Of a stretch of DNA of 64,000 nucleotides, positions 47,464-61,300 are shown in pieces (the stretch's first letter is position 1; the number at the start of each line of letters is the position of its first letter). Origin of the DNA: Mya arenaria (taxonomy: Eukaryota; Mollusca; Bivalvia; Myida; Myidae); NCBI RefSeq assembly GCF_026914265.1, contig NC_069129.1, positions 22,491,945 to 22,555,944 of the forward strand, written 5' to 3'. Under the pieces are notes generated by a model. It saw nothing but the letters and a program-made list of their open reading frames with translations. It did no database searches and was not told where the DNA came from. Both the position numbers and the translations under genes were made by a program.

Positions 47464-49701
47464 ATGTCGAGTGCGTGCTATTGCTTTTTGTGGATAGTTC
47501 TTTTTCTGGTGTTTGGCGCAACATCCGGACTGCATATTCCTGGCGGAAATGGCACGTGTATGGCTAATCTCAAAACTGGTATGTATTGTATAGTTTATAT
47601 TTATTTTCACAACGTATCTTTATATCAGATACGATTTTTTTAAATTAATGAAACGAAAGCTGCTTGTTGGATTAAGTCATTTCATGAATGACGAAACACT
47701 GACATTACCCAGCATTTGAAACGTTCGGTTGTGTCGTAGGTTGACAAGCGTTGGCTGAACACATTACTGTTACACTTTCGTGGTTATTTTTGTTAATTCT
47801 CGTACCAAAATGTATCAGCCAAATGAAAAGAAAACATATCAACACGAACATTTTACATTTGTTCTATTTTTAGTGGAAATGACGAAACATTGCTCTAAGG
47901 AGGAACACGTCGAAAGCGCTGTTGCCATTACACTATCCAAACACCAGTTCAAGGTGATTTCCGCGTGTCTTAATTGCTCCTTTACCATGGTGACGCGAGC
48001 AGACCACGTGCTTGTGGCGACACTCTACAGTTTGGGCACCGAGACTGGCTCTGATGGGAAATGTGATAAAAACCGGCTAGATGTTTACAATGGACGCAAG
48101 GTGAACGACTCGAGAATCCTTTCTGGTAGGCCGACGAAAAGTTACGTGTATAATTTGAACAGTGATCGCAATGACATAAACATTAGAACCAGATATTTCT
48201 TTTTCTCTTTTATGTTTCGAGATACGGAACAAAAAGACGATTGTTATTTCGTCTTTAGAAAAACCATCCCTACAACACCAACATTTGTATATCTTACTGA
48301 GAAAACAAATCATTCTGTTGTTGGTTTTTATTGCTTATATTTGGTATAAACGAGACTCATTGACTCGGTATAAGTTACGAAGTAAGTTATACGTTTTGCA
48401 CAATGTTATACATGTAGTTATATTCATTATTCTGACTCTTGAAACATACATATTTTTACAGTTTAAGCTAAACCATTCTTTTAAGGTAAAACCGGAATCT
48501 GTGGGTGCAAATTTCCCGCCAAGAGTGAATTCCAGTCTACAGAAAATGCACTGACAGTCCGACTGTTCACTCCGTGCAACAATAGATCAACACACGGAGA
48601 ACTCGTGCTGGTTGTATCGTCAATCCCTAATGGTAAGATGACCATAGTATCTTACCATACCAAGTAGTTTTACGACCAATCTAAAGTCTGACTTGATCCA
48701 GATCACAAAAGCAAATGACTAACATCATTGATATTATATGACTTTTACAAAATGTGTTTAAATGATAGAGCAATGTTCACGTAATACAGATTTGTTCACC
48801 AACAATGCCCTGCTAGAAAGAAACCTTCAAGTGGTGTGTGGTCACCAAGCCGGACAAGCGGTTTCCCAAACAGCAGGAGACCACACGCACGCGTTAAATT
48901 GTACATACGAGAGTTCACTATAATGGTGTAATAAAGTGTTTCAAAATCATTGTAAAAAATAATCAATTTAAACTTAAGCAAGCCTAAACTCAGCCTTTTA
49001 ACTGTTGGTAGACTTGGTCCAGAACTTCTCATATTGTTTGAGTTAAACCCGAATTTGACGACGGCTCTTATTATGTGCATGCAACAAGCATGTTTAGTTT
49101 CGTACGTCTAACGATGACCAGCTTATTATTGACGTACACAGAGGAATGCATGTGTGAACGAATAAATCAGAGGAACTGTATAGCGACAGCATGGTGATAG
49201 TATTTTGTCAATTCATCACGATATTGGATTCAGTGACGGTGTCATAGCAATTTACCCTTAGTCCAGATTTTTTTTTGCTGCAATGGCATACATTTTATAC
49301 TTACTTCAATTCCAGAACTCTACAATCGTACAGAGTGTCCAGGACAGTTCAAGTGTCTCAGTGGCGAGTGTATTGACAAGAATCTCGTCTGCGACGGTAC
49401 TCCCGCTTGCAAGGACAAATCAGACGAGACTAACTGTACCGGCGCGCGCAACCACACGTGCGCTGGAAAATTTGAATGCGGAAACGGGAAATGCATCGAC
49501 AAAAATCTCGTTTGCAACGGGAAGAATGACTGCACGGATAAGTCGGACGAGAAAGGATGCCATGGAAACAAGCATACGCTGATGTTTGTACTAATAGGCA
49601 TTGCTGGTTTGGCTGTTATCGTGTTGGTCATCATCCTCATCGTGCTCTGCTGTCGATATTGTTGCCATGGATATGCATCAGCGTATAGAAGGCTTGCGTG
49701 A
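47464..49701 (+). CDS. CUB-LDLa-LDLa type I membrane protein, gene A
   Basis: Four exons, 47464-47578, 47874-48125, 48486-48632 and 49316-49701, all joined in phase 1, giving 299 residues. Signal peptide is about 1-22 (CFLWIVLFLVFGATSG). A CUB-like domain spans exons 1-3: CLNCSFTMV, CDKNRLDVYNGR, GICGCKFP and ENALTVRLF. Exon 4 holds two full LDLa domains with six cysteines each and the DKSDE calcium signature, then a transmembrane helix (LMFVLIGIAGLAVIVLVIIL) and a short Cys/Tyr-rich tail, CCRYCCHGY. It is likely a cell-surface binding receptor or co-receptor. AATAAA at 49931-49936 may be its polyadenylation signal. I know no named orthologue. Confidence 0.85.
48830..48985 (+). mobile_element. 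Truncated SINE in intron 3 of gene A
   Basis: Shares gtggtcaccaagccggacaa and the downstream body with the SINE at 45705-45940 but lacks the tRNA-like head. Not present in gene B. Confidence 0.7.
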
Positions 49702-50185
49702 AACAATTGTTGCAATGACTTAAACTCATAATAGTTATTTTAAGCGTTTTGATTATATATATATTATGGAAATGCAGAAATCATAACCATTGAAATAGGA
49801 TGCAGGGAAGCTATACCAGTAGAACATCTTGGACACATAATTCTTTTTTCCACACTGAGTTCCTGATATGTTGCGATATCGGATAAAACATCAGATCAGT
49901 GTCAGTTCCTTGTCGTTTTAAAAAAAAAAAAATAAACCGTTTTAATTATAATATTTACTATAATACTACTACAATAAAATACTTTGTTTCTTATAGTTCC
50001 GTAATAAATTGAGAAAATATATACATATATATATATATATCAGCGGAACCCGTCAATTCAATACAGGATTTCCTGAAATTTCCACTCGAGATAAATATGT
50101 ACATTTACATGTAAGTATTAATTTTGTCGGTTGATATGTATAGTGATAAAACATGACATATTGTTAAGGGTTAATATTTATCAAA

Positions 50186-52562
50186 ATGTCGATTGCATGC
50201 CATTTATTTTTGTTGGTAGTTCTGGTTTTGGGTGCAACATCAGGACTTATTCCGGGAGGAAATGAAACGTGCATGGCTAATCTAAAAACATGTATGTATT
50301 CGTATGTTCCTAATTTTGTTTTATGTCATACAGGATTGCATAAATAACCCATACTATTGATAAAATACCAACAATAACAGTATATTGCATTTATAACACT
50401 ACTAAATTACACCTCAGCAGGGGTACTTTGCACGTGGAAATATTCGGAATCCCTAGCTATTTTTTTAAATACACAGTTTTTGTCGAAAGAGCCAACCTGT
50501 CTGAGTGTAAAGTTTTAATGTAATAGCTATCTTGTGTCAAAAGTAACATAGGTGAAACCTCCGTTTCCGGCCGAAAAGGGATCGCTAACCAGTAGATTGT
50601 TTTGTTGCTTTAACATGTTACTAAAATATCATCATGTTTCATTTTGTTTCTTTTCTAATTTAAATGTGTTTGTGTGAGGACATATGAATAAAAAAAATAA
50701 GCAAAAATTTTGTTACATCTTATTTTTTTCAGTGGAATTGACCAACCACTGCTCTAAGGAGGAACATGTCGAAAGCGCTGTTGCCATTACACTATTAAAT
50801 CACCAGTTCCGGGTGATTTCCGCGTGTCTTAATTGCTCCTTAACCATGGTGACGCGAGCAGACCACGTGCTTGTGGTGACACTCTACAGTTTGGGCACCG
50901 AGGCTGGCTCTGATGGGAAATGTGATAAAAACCGGCTAGATGTTTACAATGGGCGCAAGGTGAACGACTCGAGTAGCCTTTCTGGTAGGTCCAGGCAAAG
51001 TTGCAAGTGGATTGTCAATGCGTCTACTTATACAATTCTTACAACATCAGCCGTTTGATAACGAGTACCTGTCCAGGGACACAGCTTCCTGACGGTCATG
51101 TAGGTTCGGCGTACACTTTCCCCGCTAAATCCAACTAATATAAATGCAGTATATATAGAATTTAGGTTATAATTCAGGTTAAATGTTCGGAAATCTGTGA
51201 AGGAAACATAAAGAAAAAACAGGGCGCATGCCACCGAACACACGTCATTTTAAGACAAGCCAACTTACCCGATTTAATTTCCTAAATACACGATTTGCAT
51301 GAGCAAAGCAAATACGATGGTGGACTTTCAATGGTGTGCGACAGCGTCAAAATATGATGCAGCTCGAACCGACAGGAGGAAACCGAGACTGTATACTTTT
51401 GATGGCAATCCTTTTAAATGTTTGGCGTATATAAAAATTACCAAGTAACATCATAATTTACCATGACTTACAATTCGTAAGCTCAGGTAAAGCAGACACA
51501 ACTACTTCTATTTTCATTTGGAGTTCGTCTTGCACTGAACCCTCATTATATCTATAGCTGTATTACTGACCACTGATGTTTTTATTGAAGGTAAATCTGG
51601 AATCTGTGGATGCAAATTTCCCTCCACGAGCGAATTCCGATCCACAGAAAACTCACTGACGGTCCGATTATTCACTCCGTGCAACAATATCACAACACAC
51701 GGAGAACTCGTGCTTGTGGTGTCCCCAATCCGTAATGGTAAGGTGGACACAGTGTATGTTAACCAACGATCTCAAGTTCTTTTTACAAAATATGTGTAAA
51801 TGATTTAAGCGGTAATGAATTCACCAATTGTTCGTAAACCAATCTCCTACGCAGTGACCTCCCCTGACAAGCAGAACCACGAGCATTTCAGCTATATAAA
51901 CTACAATATAAACTGTTTTTAGACGTGTTTTTCTTCTCTTTGTTTGGTGTTTTTTTTTGTATTAAAGTTCGATTTTTTACGGTGCATGAATGTTAAAATA
52001 CATTTTTTTTTATCAAAATTGAAGGTAATTTACATATTTTACCGATATGGTTTATGGTCACGTGATTAGTTTTGTACATGTTACCGAAAATATTTGAAGT
52101 TTGAAGTACTCGTATATGTATGGTGTTCAGATATATCCGTTCTGCCAGTTGGTAAACTGAGTTCGAGTAATAAATACTTAAATTACAGAACGCTACAATC
52201 TCACAGAGTGTCCAGGAAAGAACCGGTGTCTCAATGGAGAGTCCATTAACAAGAATGTCGTCTGCGACGGTACTCGCGCTGGCAAAGTCAGATCAGACGA
52301 AACTAAGTGTAACCACAAGTGCGCTGGGAAGTTTGAATGCAGAAATGGGAAATGCATCGACAAAAATCTCGTCTGCAACGGAAAGAATGACTGCGCAGAT
52401 AAGTCGGACGAGAACGGTTGCCATGAAATAAAACACCATCGGCTTTCCACATTTATAGGATTGGCTGGTTTGGCTGTTATTGTGTTGGTCATCATTCTCG
52501 TTGTTCTCTGCTGCAGATTCTATTGCCATGGATATGAACCAGCTTACATGAGGCTTACGTGA
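50186..52562 (+). CDS. CUB-LDLa-LDLa type I membrane protein, gene B
   Basis: Tandem duplicate of gene A with the same exon plan and phases: 50186-50291, 50733-50984, 51591-51737 and 52189-52562, 292 residues. Signal peptide about 1-20, CUB-like domain (CLNCSLTMV, CDKNRLDVYNGR, GICGCKFP), and transmembrane helix FIGLAGLAVIVLVIILVVL. The second LDLa is intact. The first has lost two cysteines (GESINK for GECIDK, TRAGKVRSDE for TPACKDKSDE), so two of its three disulfides cannot form and its calcium site is weakened. The frame is otherwise open. AATAAA at 52697-52702. Confidence 0.83.
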
Positions 52563-52954
52563 ACCAATTGTTACAATGACAAGACTTTTTCATAGTTATG
52601 TTGAGTCTTTTAATGAATGCTTACACGAGAGCAGCATAACAAGTGATGTAGGCTGTTATGAAGCTATAGTATATTCACATTAAGTGAACATTGGATAATA
52701 AATAAAGCAGGTCTTCTCCAGACACGACTCGTACATTTAAGTGTACATTGGTTTTATAGAACATATACAAACTAGAGATTTGGATTTTTTAAAAAAGCGC
52801 TTGTCTCCCCTATTGTGTGGTCGTAGCTGAGAAAAAATAAATGATGGTGATGAAATTTGTAATTTTGGACTGGACACGAACCAACAGTGAAGTTTGGTTT
52901 ATTCACCCGTATTAAATAGTGAAGAGAAAAAGTGTTGGAAAATGTAAACAAAGT

Positions 52955-55165
52955 TTGCATTGTACGAAGTTCCTGGGCGCTAGCGTTATTCATTTATTGA
53001 TCGGAAACCATTTTTCAGCTCAAGGTCATCGTGACATTGACCTTTGACCTACTGATCACAAAATCAAGAGGGATCATCTACATGACGAACTTGCATACCA
53101 AGTATTAAGTTCTTGATTTCAAGTGTTGTTTAGTTACTGAGCGGTAACTGTTGACCTACTGATCTCAAAAACAATAGGGTTCATCTACTAGTCATGACCA
53201 ATTTGCATACCAAGTATGAAGTTCCTGGGTGCAAGTGTTGTGTAGTTATTGAGCGGAAACCGTTTCCTCACCTCAAGGTCACGGTGACCTTCACCTTTGA
53301 CCTACTGATCTCAAAATCAATAGGAGTCTTCTACTAGTCATGACCAACTAGCGTACCAAGTATTACGTAATTGAGCAGAAACCATTTTAGGCTTAAAGTC
53401 ACTGCCAACATGTTTATTACCTGAAGGTAACCTTGACCTTTGACCTTTTGATCTTAAAATCAATAGGGGTCATCTTCTAGTCATGAATAACCAGCATACC
53501 AAGTATGAAGTTCCTGGACCCAAAGGATCTTTAGTTATCGAGGGGAGACCGTTTCTTAACCTCAAGTTCACAGTGACCTCGACCTTTGTGCTACTGATCT
53601 CAAAAACAATAGGAGTCATCTTATAGTCTTGACCAACTTGCATACCAAGTACGAAATTCCTGGGTGCAAGTGTTCTTTAGTTATTGAGCGGAAACGGTTT
53701 CTTCACCTCAAGAGCACGGTGACCTTGACCTTTGACCTACTGATCTCAAAATCAATAGGAGTCATCTTCTAGTCATGACCAAGTTGCATACCAAGTATGA
53801 TGTTCCTGGGTACAAGCATTCTTGAGTTATTGAGCAGAAACCCTTTTTAAGCTTAAGGTCACCGCCAACTTATCGTTTTTTTACCTGACCTTTTGATCTC
53901 AAAATCAATAGGGGTCATCTTCTAGTCATGAACAACTAGCATACCAAGTATGAAGTTCCTGAACCTAAAGGATCTTTAGTTATTGAGCAGATACTGTTTC
54001 TTCACCTCAAGGTCACGGCGACCTTGACCTTTGATGTAATGATCTATAAATCCATAAGGGTCATCTACTAGTCATGACCAACAAGCATACAAAGTATGAA
54101 GTTCCTGGGTTCAAGCGTTCTTTAGTTATTGAGCAGAAACCATTTTTAAGCTTAAGGTGACTGCCAACATATCGGTTTTTACCTGAAGGTTACCTTTACC
54201 TTTGACCTTTTGATCTCAAAATCAAAAGGGGTCATCTTCTAGTCATGAACAACTAGCATACCAAGCATAAAGTTCCTGGACCCAAAGGATCTTTAGTTAT
54301 CGAGCGGAGACCGTTTCTTAACCTCAAGTTCACAGTGACCTTGACCTTTGAGCTACTGATCTCAAAAACAATAGGAGTTATCTAATAGTCATGACCAACT
54401 TGCATACCAAGTATGAAATTCCTGGGTGCAAGTGTTCTTTAGTTATTGAGCGGAAACGGTTTCTTCACCTCAAGAACATGGTGACCTTGATCTTCTGATC
54501 TCAAAATCAATAGGAGTCATCTTCTAGTCATGACCAAGTTGTATACCAAGTATGATGTTCCTGGGTACAAGCATTCTTGAGTTATTGAGCAGAAACCCTT
54601 TTTAAGCTTAAGGTCACCGCCAACTTATCGTTTTTTACCTGAAGGTAACCTTGACCTTTGACCTTTTGATCTCAAAATCAATAGGGGTCATCTTCTAGTC
54701 ATGAACAACTAGCATACCATGTATGAAGTTCCTGAACCTAAAGGATCTTTAGTTATTGAGCGGATACCGTTTCTTCACCTCAAGGTCACGTCGACCTTGA
54801 CCTTTGATGTACTGATCTATAAATCAATAGAAGTCATCTACTAGTCATTACCAACTAGCATAAAAAGTATGAAGTTCCTGGGTTCAAGCGTTCTTTAGTT
54901 ATTGAGCAGAAACCATTTTTAAGCTTAAGGTCACTGCCAACATATCGGTTTTTACCTGAAGGTAACCTTGACATTTGACCTTTTGATCTCAAAATCTATA
55001 TGGGTCATCTACTAGTCATGACCAACTAGCATACCAAGTTTGAAGTTCCTGGGTCTAAGTGTTCTATAGTTATTGAGCGGAAACAAAGTGTGACGTAGTG
55101 ACTGACTGATGGACTGACTGACGGACAGGGCAAAAACAATATATCTCCCCATGAATGGGGGGGAC
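52955..55165. repeat. Satellite with five-monomer higher-order unit and nuclear-receptor motifs
   Basis: About 14 monomers of 142-170 bases, marked by gtcatgaccaac or gtcatgaacaac at 53193, 53337, 53479, 53626, 53774, 53923, 54072, 54242, 54387, 54527, 54698, 54844 and 55014. Monomers at 53626-54242 match those at 54387-55014 one for one, a higher-order period of about 753-775 bases. Many monomers hold TGACCTTTGACCT (for example 53038-53050, 53434-53446, 53726-53738 and 54652-54664). The right end is gactgactgacggacagggc. No gene. Confidence 0.92.
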
Positions 55166-57278
55166 AAAATAAACCGATGTACATATTTATACTTACATAT
55201 ATGTGTATTCACTGATGTATTTAACAATTGTTTTTGTAAAAAAAAATACTTTGAATATGAATTTTAATTGATATGACATTGTCGCTTTAATTTCATAGCT
55301 TAAGGATCATACTACGCTATGGCTGTGTACGTCTGCAACTCAATGTTCAGTCATTCCTGCTTGAGCCCCACATTCTGTTCTATGTAGATTTCCTTCCAAC
55401 TTTCCAGTGTTGAGCAATATTTAGATGTTCCAAGAGAGATACACATGTATTATTGAGGAATTTGCCAGGTTGACAGAATACATACTTGAAATTAAAAATG
55501 CTATGCCTAACAATTTGACAAAATTTCATTGACATGTCTTCAATAGTTTGATGTTTTGTCCAATACTGGTTTTTGCAAGGAATCTCCACCTCTACTGACA
55601 AAGGCTTAGACAATACAACGTATTTATTTCTGTCGGCATACTCGTTTATGTATTTTGTCATTGTGATTAAAATATCTAAGAGTATATCCAATTAGTTAAC
55701 ATGTTTATGTATCAGAAAGAAAAATAATATTTCAATAAATTACATTTTTATTGTCAATTTATAACACATTTTTTTTCAAATATTGTACAAATGGTTTACA
55801 AATAATTACATGTTCAAGACAGAGGAAGGTTAATGAATGAGAAAAAGATGAGAAATATTGAGCAAATGTCATTCCTAACAGCATGACCTACACACTAGAT
55901 AGCCAGAATACTTTACAGAATTAATACATGGTACGGACATTACACACAGTACAGACTTTACACACAGTATGGACATTACTGTGAAAGACAATCTAGTTAA
56001 GCATCACAAAACAAGTAAAAGAATCTGTCATCTTTTTTTTTTACTTCAAATAATATTGAAGCAAAATGTTTTGGACTATACATGTGCATATTTTCTCTGG
56101 CAACATTAGTTCAAAACAAAACCCCACAAAAAACATTGGTACAAAGTTTTATTTGTACCTGTAATAAATGTTTTTCGAGTGATGGCCAATGTTTTGCAAA
56201 TGTCAACGCCAATGACAAACTAATGGTGTTAAAACCAATAACTTATTACAGACTACTCCTTTACAAAGATATGAAGAATACAGATATTGCAAAAAACATG
56301 ATATTGATAATTGCATTTTAGCAAGCATAACCTTCAACGCCCGTGAGCACAGCTATTTCACAGCTGATCTACGGTTAGATTTGAATACAAAACAGTAGAT
56401 ATGCAATAGAATTAATCGTATAGGTTTTTCCAGTAAAGGATTGGAACACTTGCACTGTCACAATCAATGCATTGATGCTAAAAATCAGTTCCGGGAAACA
56501 ATTCATGACAAGATAGAGCAATGAATTTACAATGGTGCATTTAAACAAGACACACATTCTGCATATAGATCAAACACAGATGACAGCATAAATGAAAAAG
56601 ACAAGAAAGATATAACTATTGAATAGAATGTTTCCAATTAAAGTTTTCAGAGAATAAGACATCGATGATTGAATACTGGTGATATAACAGATACTCAAGA
56701 TTATATGTTTTCTACGACACCTATGAAATAAATCTTACAATGAAATCAACAAATATCCTAATAAATTTGCAACACAAAAGGCACATTTATTGTAATATGA
56801 ACTGGAAATGTTGTTTTTGAGGCGCCGCCTTCGAAAACTGATGTCTCCCCTACTTAAACTAGAGCTAAGTTAAAGGAAGGAGGGGGTTAAATAGATTTTA
56901 CATTATTCAAAAAAATTAATAAGTATTTAAGTGTCTGGACGAATAAATTATCAAAAATTAACAATAGTAGATAACTTTACAATTGTGTGCCCCAGAGTTA
57001 GAGTTCTTGTAAGGTGCATAACTTCACACAGGTAATTTCAATCAATACCTTCAAGTAGTTCTCGATGTCTGCTCCAGGCAAAATTTCATTGAAGAAAAAG
57101 AAGAATGACAAATACAGTATGTCTCTCTTTCATTTGAATGGGAGAAATAAACAGTCACGAGCAACAAGAATGATGTAAATGTACAATATGGAAATGTCCT
57201 GCCAAAAGCAGATTTAAAATATGCTATAATGATCGATGAATATACAGTCAATAAGGTTTGCATAGTGGCGTTAGATTG
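55166..57278. other. Between satellite and UBE2C 3' side
   Basis: AT-rich. One minus-strand frame at 55380-55691 is listed separately. No other coding sequence supported. Confidence 0.5.
55380..55691 (-). CDS. Unrecognised open frame of 103 residues
   Basis: Starts MDILLDILITMTKYINEYA and ends WKVGRKST. Its composition is more protein-like than neighbouring frames (mixed charge, four Cys), but I recognise no domain and see no splice partners or promoter. It could be a small gene, an exon of something larger, or chance. Confidence 0.2.
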   Translation of the reverse strand: MDILLDILITMTKYINEYADRNKYVVLSKPLSVEVEIPCKNQYWTKHQTIEDMSMKFCQIVRHSIFNFKYVFCQPGKFLNNTCVSLLEHLNIAQHWKVGRKST

Positions 57279-57471
57279 TTAAAGTGACAATCGTATTCAA
57301 AATCAATACATACACATGTATACCGTATTAACTGAAGCTTTCTTTCAAATTTAACTAGGTATCCTTTATAAGAACAATTATTTATGACATTTTGTCATTG
57401 ATCCTTTTTTTAAATATCTAAACAAATGTTTTCATTGTGGTAAATTTTATTTGGGAGTACGAGTGCTGTTT
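57279..57471. mobile_element. AT-rich MITE, copy d, truncated and inverted
   Basis: The reverse complement reads actcccaaataaaatttacca, ggttcttataaaggatac, tgtatgtattgattttgaat: the two ends of copies a-c with the middle missing. Confidence 0.7.
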
Positions 57472-57871
57472 CGTTTTTACAGATTTTGTTTACTTCAACT
57501 GTTTTTGTTCTTTTAAAATGTAATATAAAAAACAGTAATTTTCAGGCTGATATATGCCATCAAATGATGTCAATGAAGATTTCTTAGTATAAGAAATCTG
57601 TTACTTTTACAAATTTGAAATGTTATCAAATGTTCTGAATTATTAAGCTAAACAAAATGTTCCAAGTCACACAGTGACAAGACCGTACTAAATAATTAAG
57701 CTCCTGAACATTTAAGAAAAATACATATGAATATTTTACATATCACATAGAAATCATGAACATGAAGACTGGTGTACAGAGGTGAAAGAACATAACGACA
57801 CCATTGTTCAAACTAAGGACTGAACATGTTCACATGATGTATAGATTTTCCTCTTAACAATTGTCCTTTAA

Positions 57872-58289
57872 GGGAATAGACACCAGATAATACAATTGCC
57901 AGAAAAACAAGAAAATTGTCAAAAACTTACCTGTACATAAAATTGATATCATTGCGTACAACTCATTGAATCTTGCTTTCTGATGTATTACATCCCAATG
58001 ACACATGTACCTTTCACAGTTTTTGCCTTTTTTCCCAATTTGAAACATACTTGGTTTGTCTACCAAATAAATACCAGTAAATGAAAAAATAGCGTCCGTA
58101 TATAAATCTGTACTAATAACATGACACACACTATAAACTAGGAAAGCGTAATGATCTATTTTTAAACCGGTTAACTCTGCCGAAACAGTGTGTTTATTTA
58201 AATCATACTAGCTTGTATTGACAATTTTAGGCTTGTTATGCAGAAATAATGTATTCACTGATTTTGGGACCATCTGGTGTCTAGTCCCT
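57872..58289. mobile_element. TTAA-flanked MITE in the UBE2C 3' end
   Basis: Ends gggaatagacaccagat and, reverse-complemented, agggactagacaccagat, each beside TTAA (57868-57871 and 58290-58293). Same family as 29098-29581. It begins 28 bases past the UBE2C stop and carries the first minus-strand AATAAA after it (58198-58193). Confidence 0.85.
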
Positions 58290-58317
58290 TTAATCCCGTA
58301 CATATCAGTATTCAGAA

Positions 58318-61300
58318 TCATGAATTTCCAGCCGCAGCGTTACTCTTGTACTTCTCCAGCAGAACTTTCTTATATTCTGTCTGATTGGCCCATAACTCAG
58401 CAGCTTGTGCATTCAGTGGACTGTCATTGTTTGGTTCTGAAAATAATAATGCAATGTTGATTTTTTAAATAGAATTCTGGGAATCGTATGCGTCAGTCAG
58501 ATGTAGAGAGTGCCAGTCGTTTTGAAAATACAAGGGCCTTGGTTGGGATAATATGCCAGTAAGTATTAATGCAAAGTTTTGTAAAGATTGGAGAAGAAAT
58601 AGTGGAAATGGAAGTTACTCTGTTGAAGACGTTACTGAAAACATTGTCCTTTTGTTACAGCCATACTATGCAGAAGGCATTATTTTCATTTACTAGTAGG
58701 TGAAAACAGTGGTGACTCTCTGAGAGGAATGGTTTACCAGGTTATTTCTATTAATTTGTAAATGAATAAATTTTCATTTTTTTAACATAAAAAACATGCT
58801 GTCTTTTTCTGCGATTCACATGAAAGTCGCACTAGAAATCATGCTTTTGACATGTTAAATATAAAAGACAATTAAAGTTCAATTCAAGTTGATCAACTTC
58901 TTTAAAATCATCATGTTTGTATCAGTAATGTGTATCACTTATATTTTTACCAGGGGCTTTGCAGGGGTTTCAAATTAACCCAGGGCTCAAGGAGGTGAAT
59001 AAAAAAGCCAGTTGGTGTCGGTCAACCCCTATTTCCCAATACAATTAAAAAACCAAACTAAGTTCAAAATTCCCAATAAATATTTTGAAAACAAATGATT
59101 CATTTGGCCCAAAACAAAAAAGGTTGAGGGGTTTTGTCACATCAGATTATATAAAGCAATTGTTGATTTATAGATCACATATTTCTTGACATTTGTTCAT
59201 TAACTTTGATGTAATATCTTGACTTTAATTCCCAATTTGAAGGTAATGGACCATCTTCTCAAAATAGCCAAAAAAGCCCCGGTATGTCTTGGTACCAAAA
59301 AGTAACCGTATAAAATTGTTTGATCCCCCCTAAGCTGGAAGTAGTAGATAAACACACCTCCGAGTAAGCTTTGAAGTGAGATGAGGATAGTTCGCACATC
59401 GTACAGGGCAGACCATTTCTCCTTGAGGATGTCGAGGCATATATTTCCGTGGTTGTCTACGTTTGGATGGTAGCATGGTGTCTCAAATTTCACTGTCGGG
59501 GCATGGTAAGGGTAGCCACTTGGAAATTCAAGTGTCAGTTTAAAGCTAAGACTCTCGTATACCTAAAAATATAAAATATAATAATTTCAGTGGTTTTCTT
59601 CACCAAGTCTCCCTTTGGCATATGTTAATTGAGTGTGTGGAGGAACTGGTGTCGTAAAGAAAACCAACTAGTATGTCTTGTTGACAACAAATTAAACTCA
59701 CTTGCCCAAGAGCTGGGAATCAAACCTTGGATGCTTATCTGACAACCATTTGATTTTATTGTTGTTTTTTAACAGAACTCAGAAGCTACACGTATCATAT
59801 TACCATGAAAAACATTTATAATTTAATATAATATAATATAATGAACTATCGAAAATCTTAAACATGATCAATTCCTAACATAATCAAAGAATGGCTTAAA
59901 ATGACACATGGACAAAACATAAATTAAGAATGCAAATGAATGGAATATAAACATAAAGAGTTTGTAGACCCTATTTCTATTCACGTCCAATTCATTTAAA
60001 TATTTCTCATTAATTTACTTCAAATAATTCAGGTATAGCTTAATGTTGAGTCTACAAAATTAGCACTTGTGTAAGGCCGTAGATGGTCAGATGCTTTTGG
60101 TGCCAAAAATTTCATAAAGCAGGGCTTGTTAAATATTTCTTTGCTAACTGAAGTATAAGAATTCAGACATTTTTATTTAAAAGCTTTATCTTGATGACTG
60201 AAGTCTAATCATAAGGATAAACATACTGTTCCATTTGGTCCGGTTAAAGTACCAATCCATTTGAATAAATTGTCACCATCTGGAAATGCAGTGATCCCTG
60301 GGTCTCCTGACATCTGAAACATCATCCGATGTTTATTACTTTTTTAAACCAAATTCAACAATTCACAAATGTTTAAGCATCTGTTATCGTATTTAGTTTA
60401 AAGTAATCAAGATCTGAACAAAATGTCTTTCCATGTAATTTGAAGTGTAAATCATATTAATTAAAACCCAATTCAGATGTATGTCATTGTGATAATACAA
60501 ATTATTATTCCCAAATAAATCTATTAACTAATTTGATGATACATGTATCTTATACTACATCTTTGCACAATTTTATACAAACCAAAACATCTTAACATCC
60601 TAGAATTCTATTAATCAGATGGAGAGCTTGTCGCATCATTTTTTGGTAAAGCCTCTTAAAGTTGTATTAGAGTTCGTGACAGGAAATCAAAGCACAGCTC
60701 CAAAATGATGCTCAAAAAAGTAATTCCTTTGTGTCTGCCATGGTTTTCAGGTGAAAGACACACAATAAACACAGACATATATAGTGAATTAAATTTGACA
60801 AGTTCAGTGAACAAGATCACAAGTACACAGTAGAAAACACAGACGATACTGCTCAGATTGGCAGACCATACGGCCCAGACTGTAGGACGGTACTGATCAA
60901 AAGACTATAAGGTCCAAATTAGTTCACCGACCTGGGTCATATTGGTCACTAATCTTGGTTGTTTCATATCAGCCGATCTGGTCCATATGGTCTGCTAATC
61001 TGAGTGACCCATATTGTCGAAATTAGCACAAGGCTGAATTTTGGCAGACTTGTCCAAACTTTTTTTAATTTGAAGAAAATCATTAGCATTAATCGGGTCA
61101 CGGACACTACGGACCATGGACATTACGGACCAGATTTAGTGACATTACGGACCAGATTTAGGGACATTACGGACCATCTTCAAAAACTTATGGACCATGA
61201 TTTATAATGTTTTTAAACATTTTTTTTTAATTTATTCACTCATTGGTCTTATATTTGTTAATAAATACTTTAATATAATTGCTCAGTATGACAATTATCT

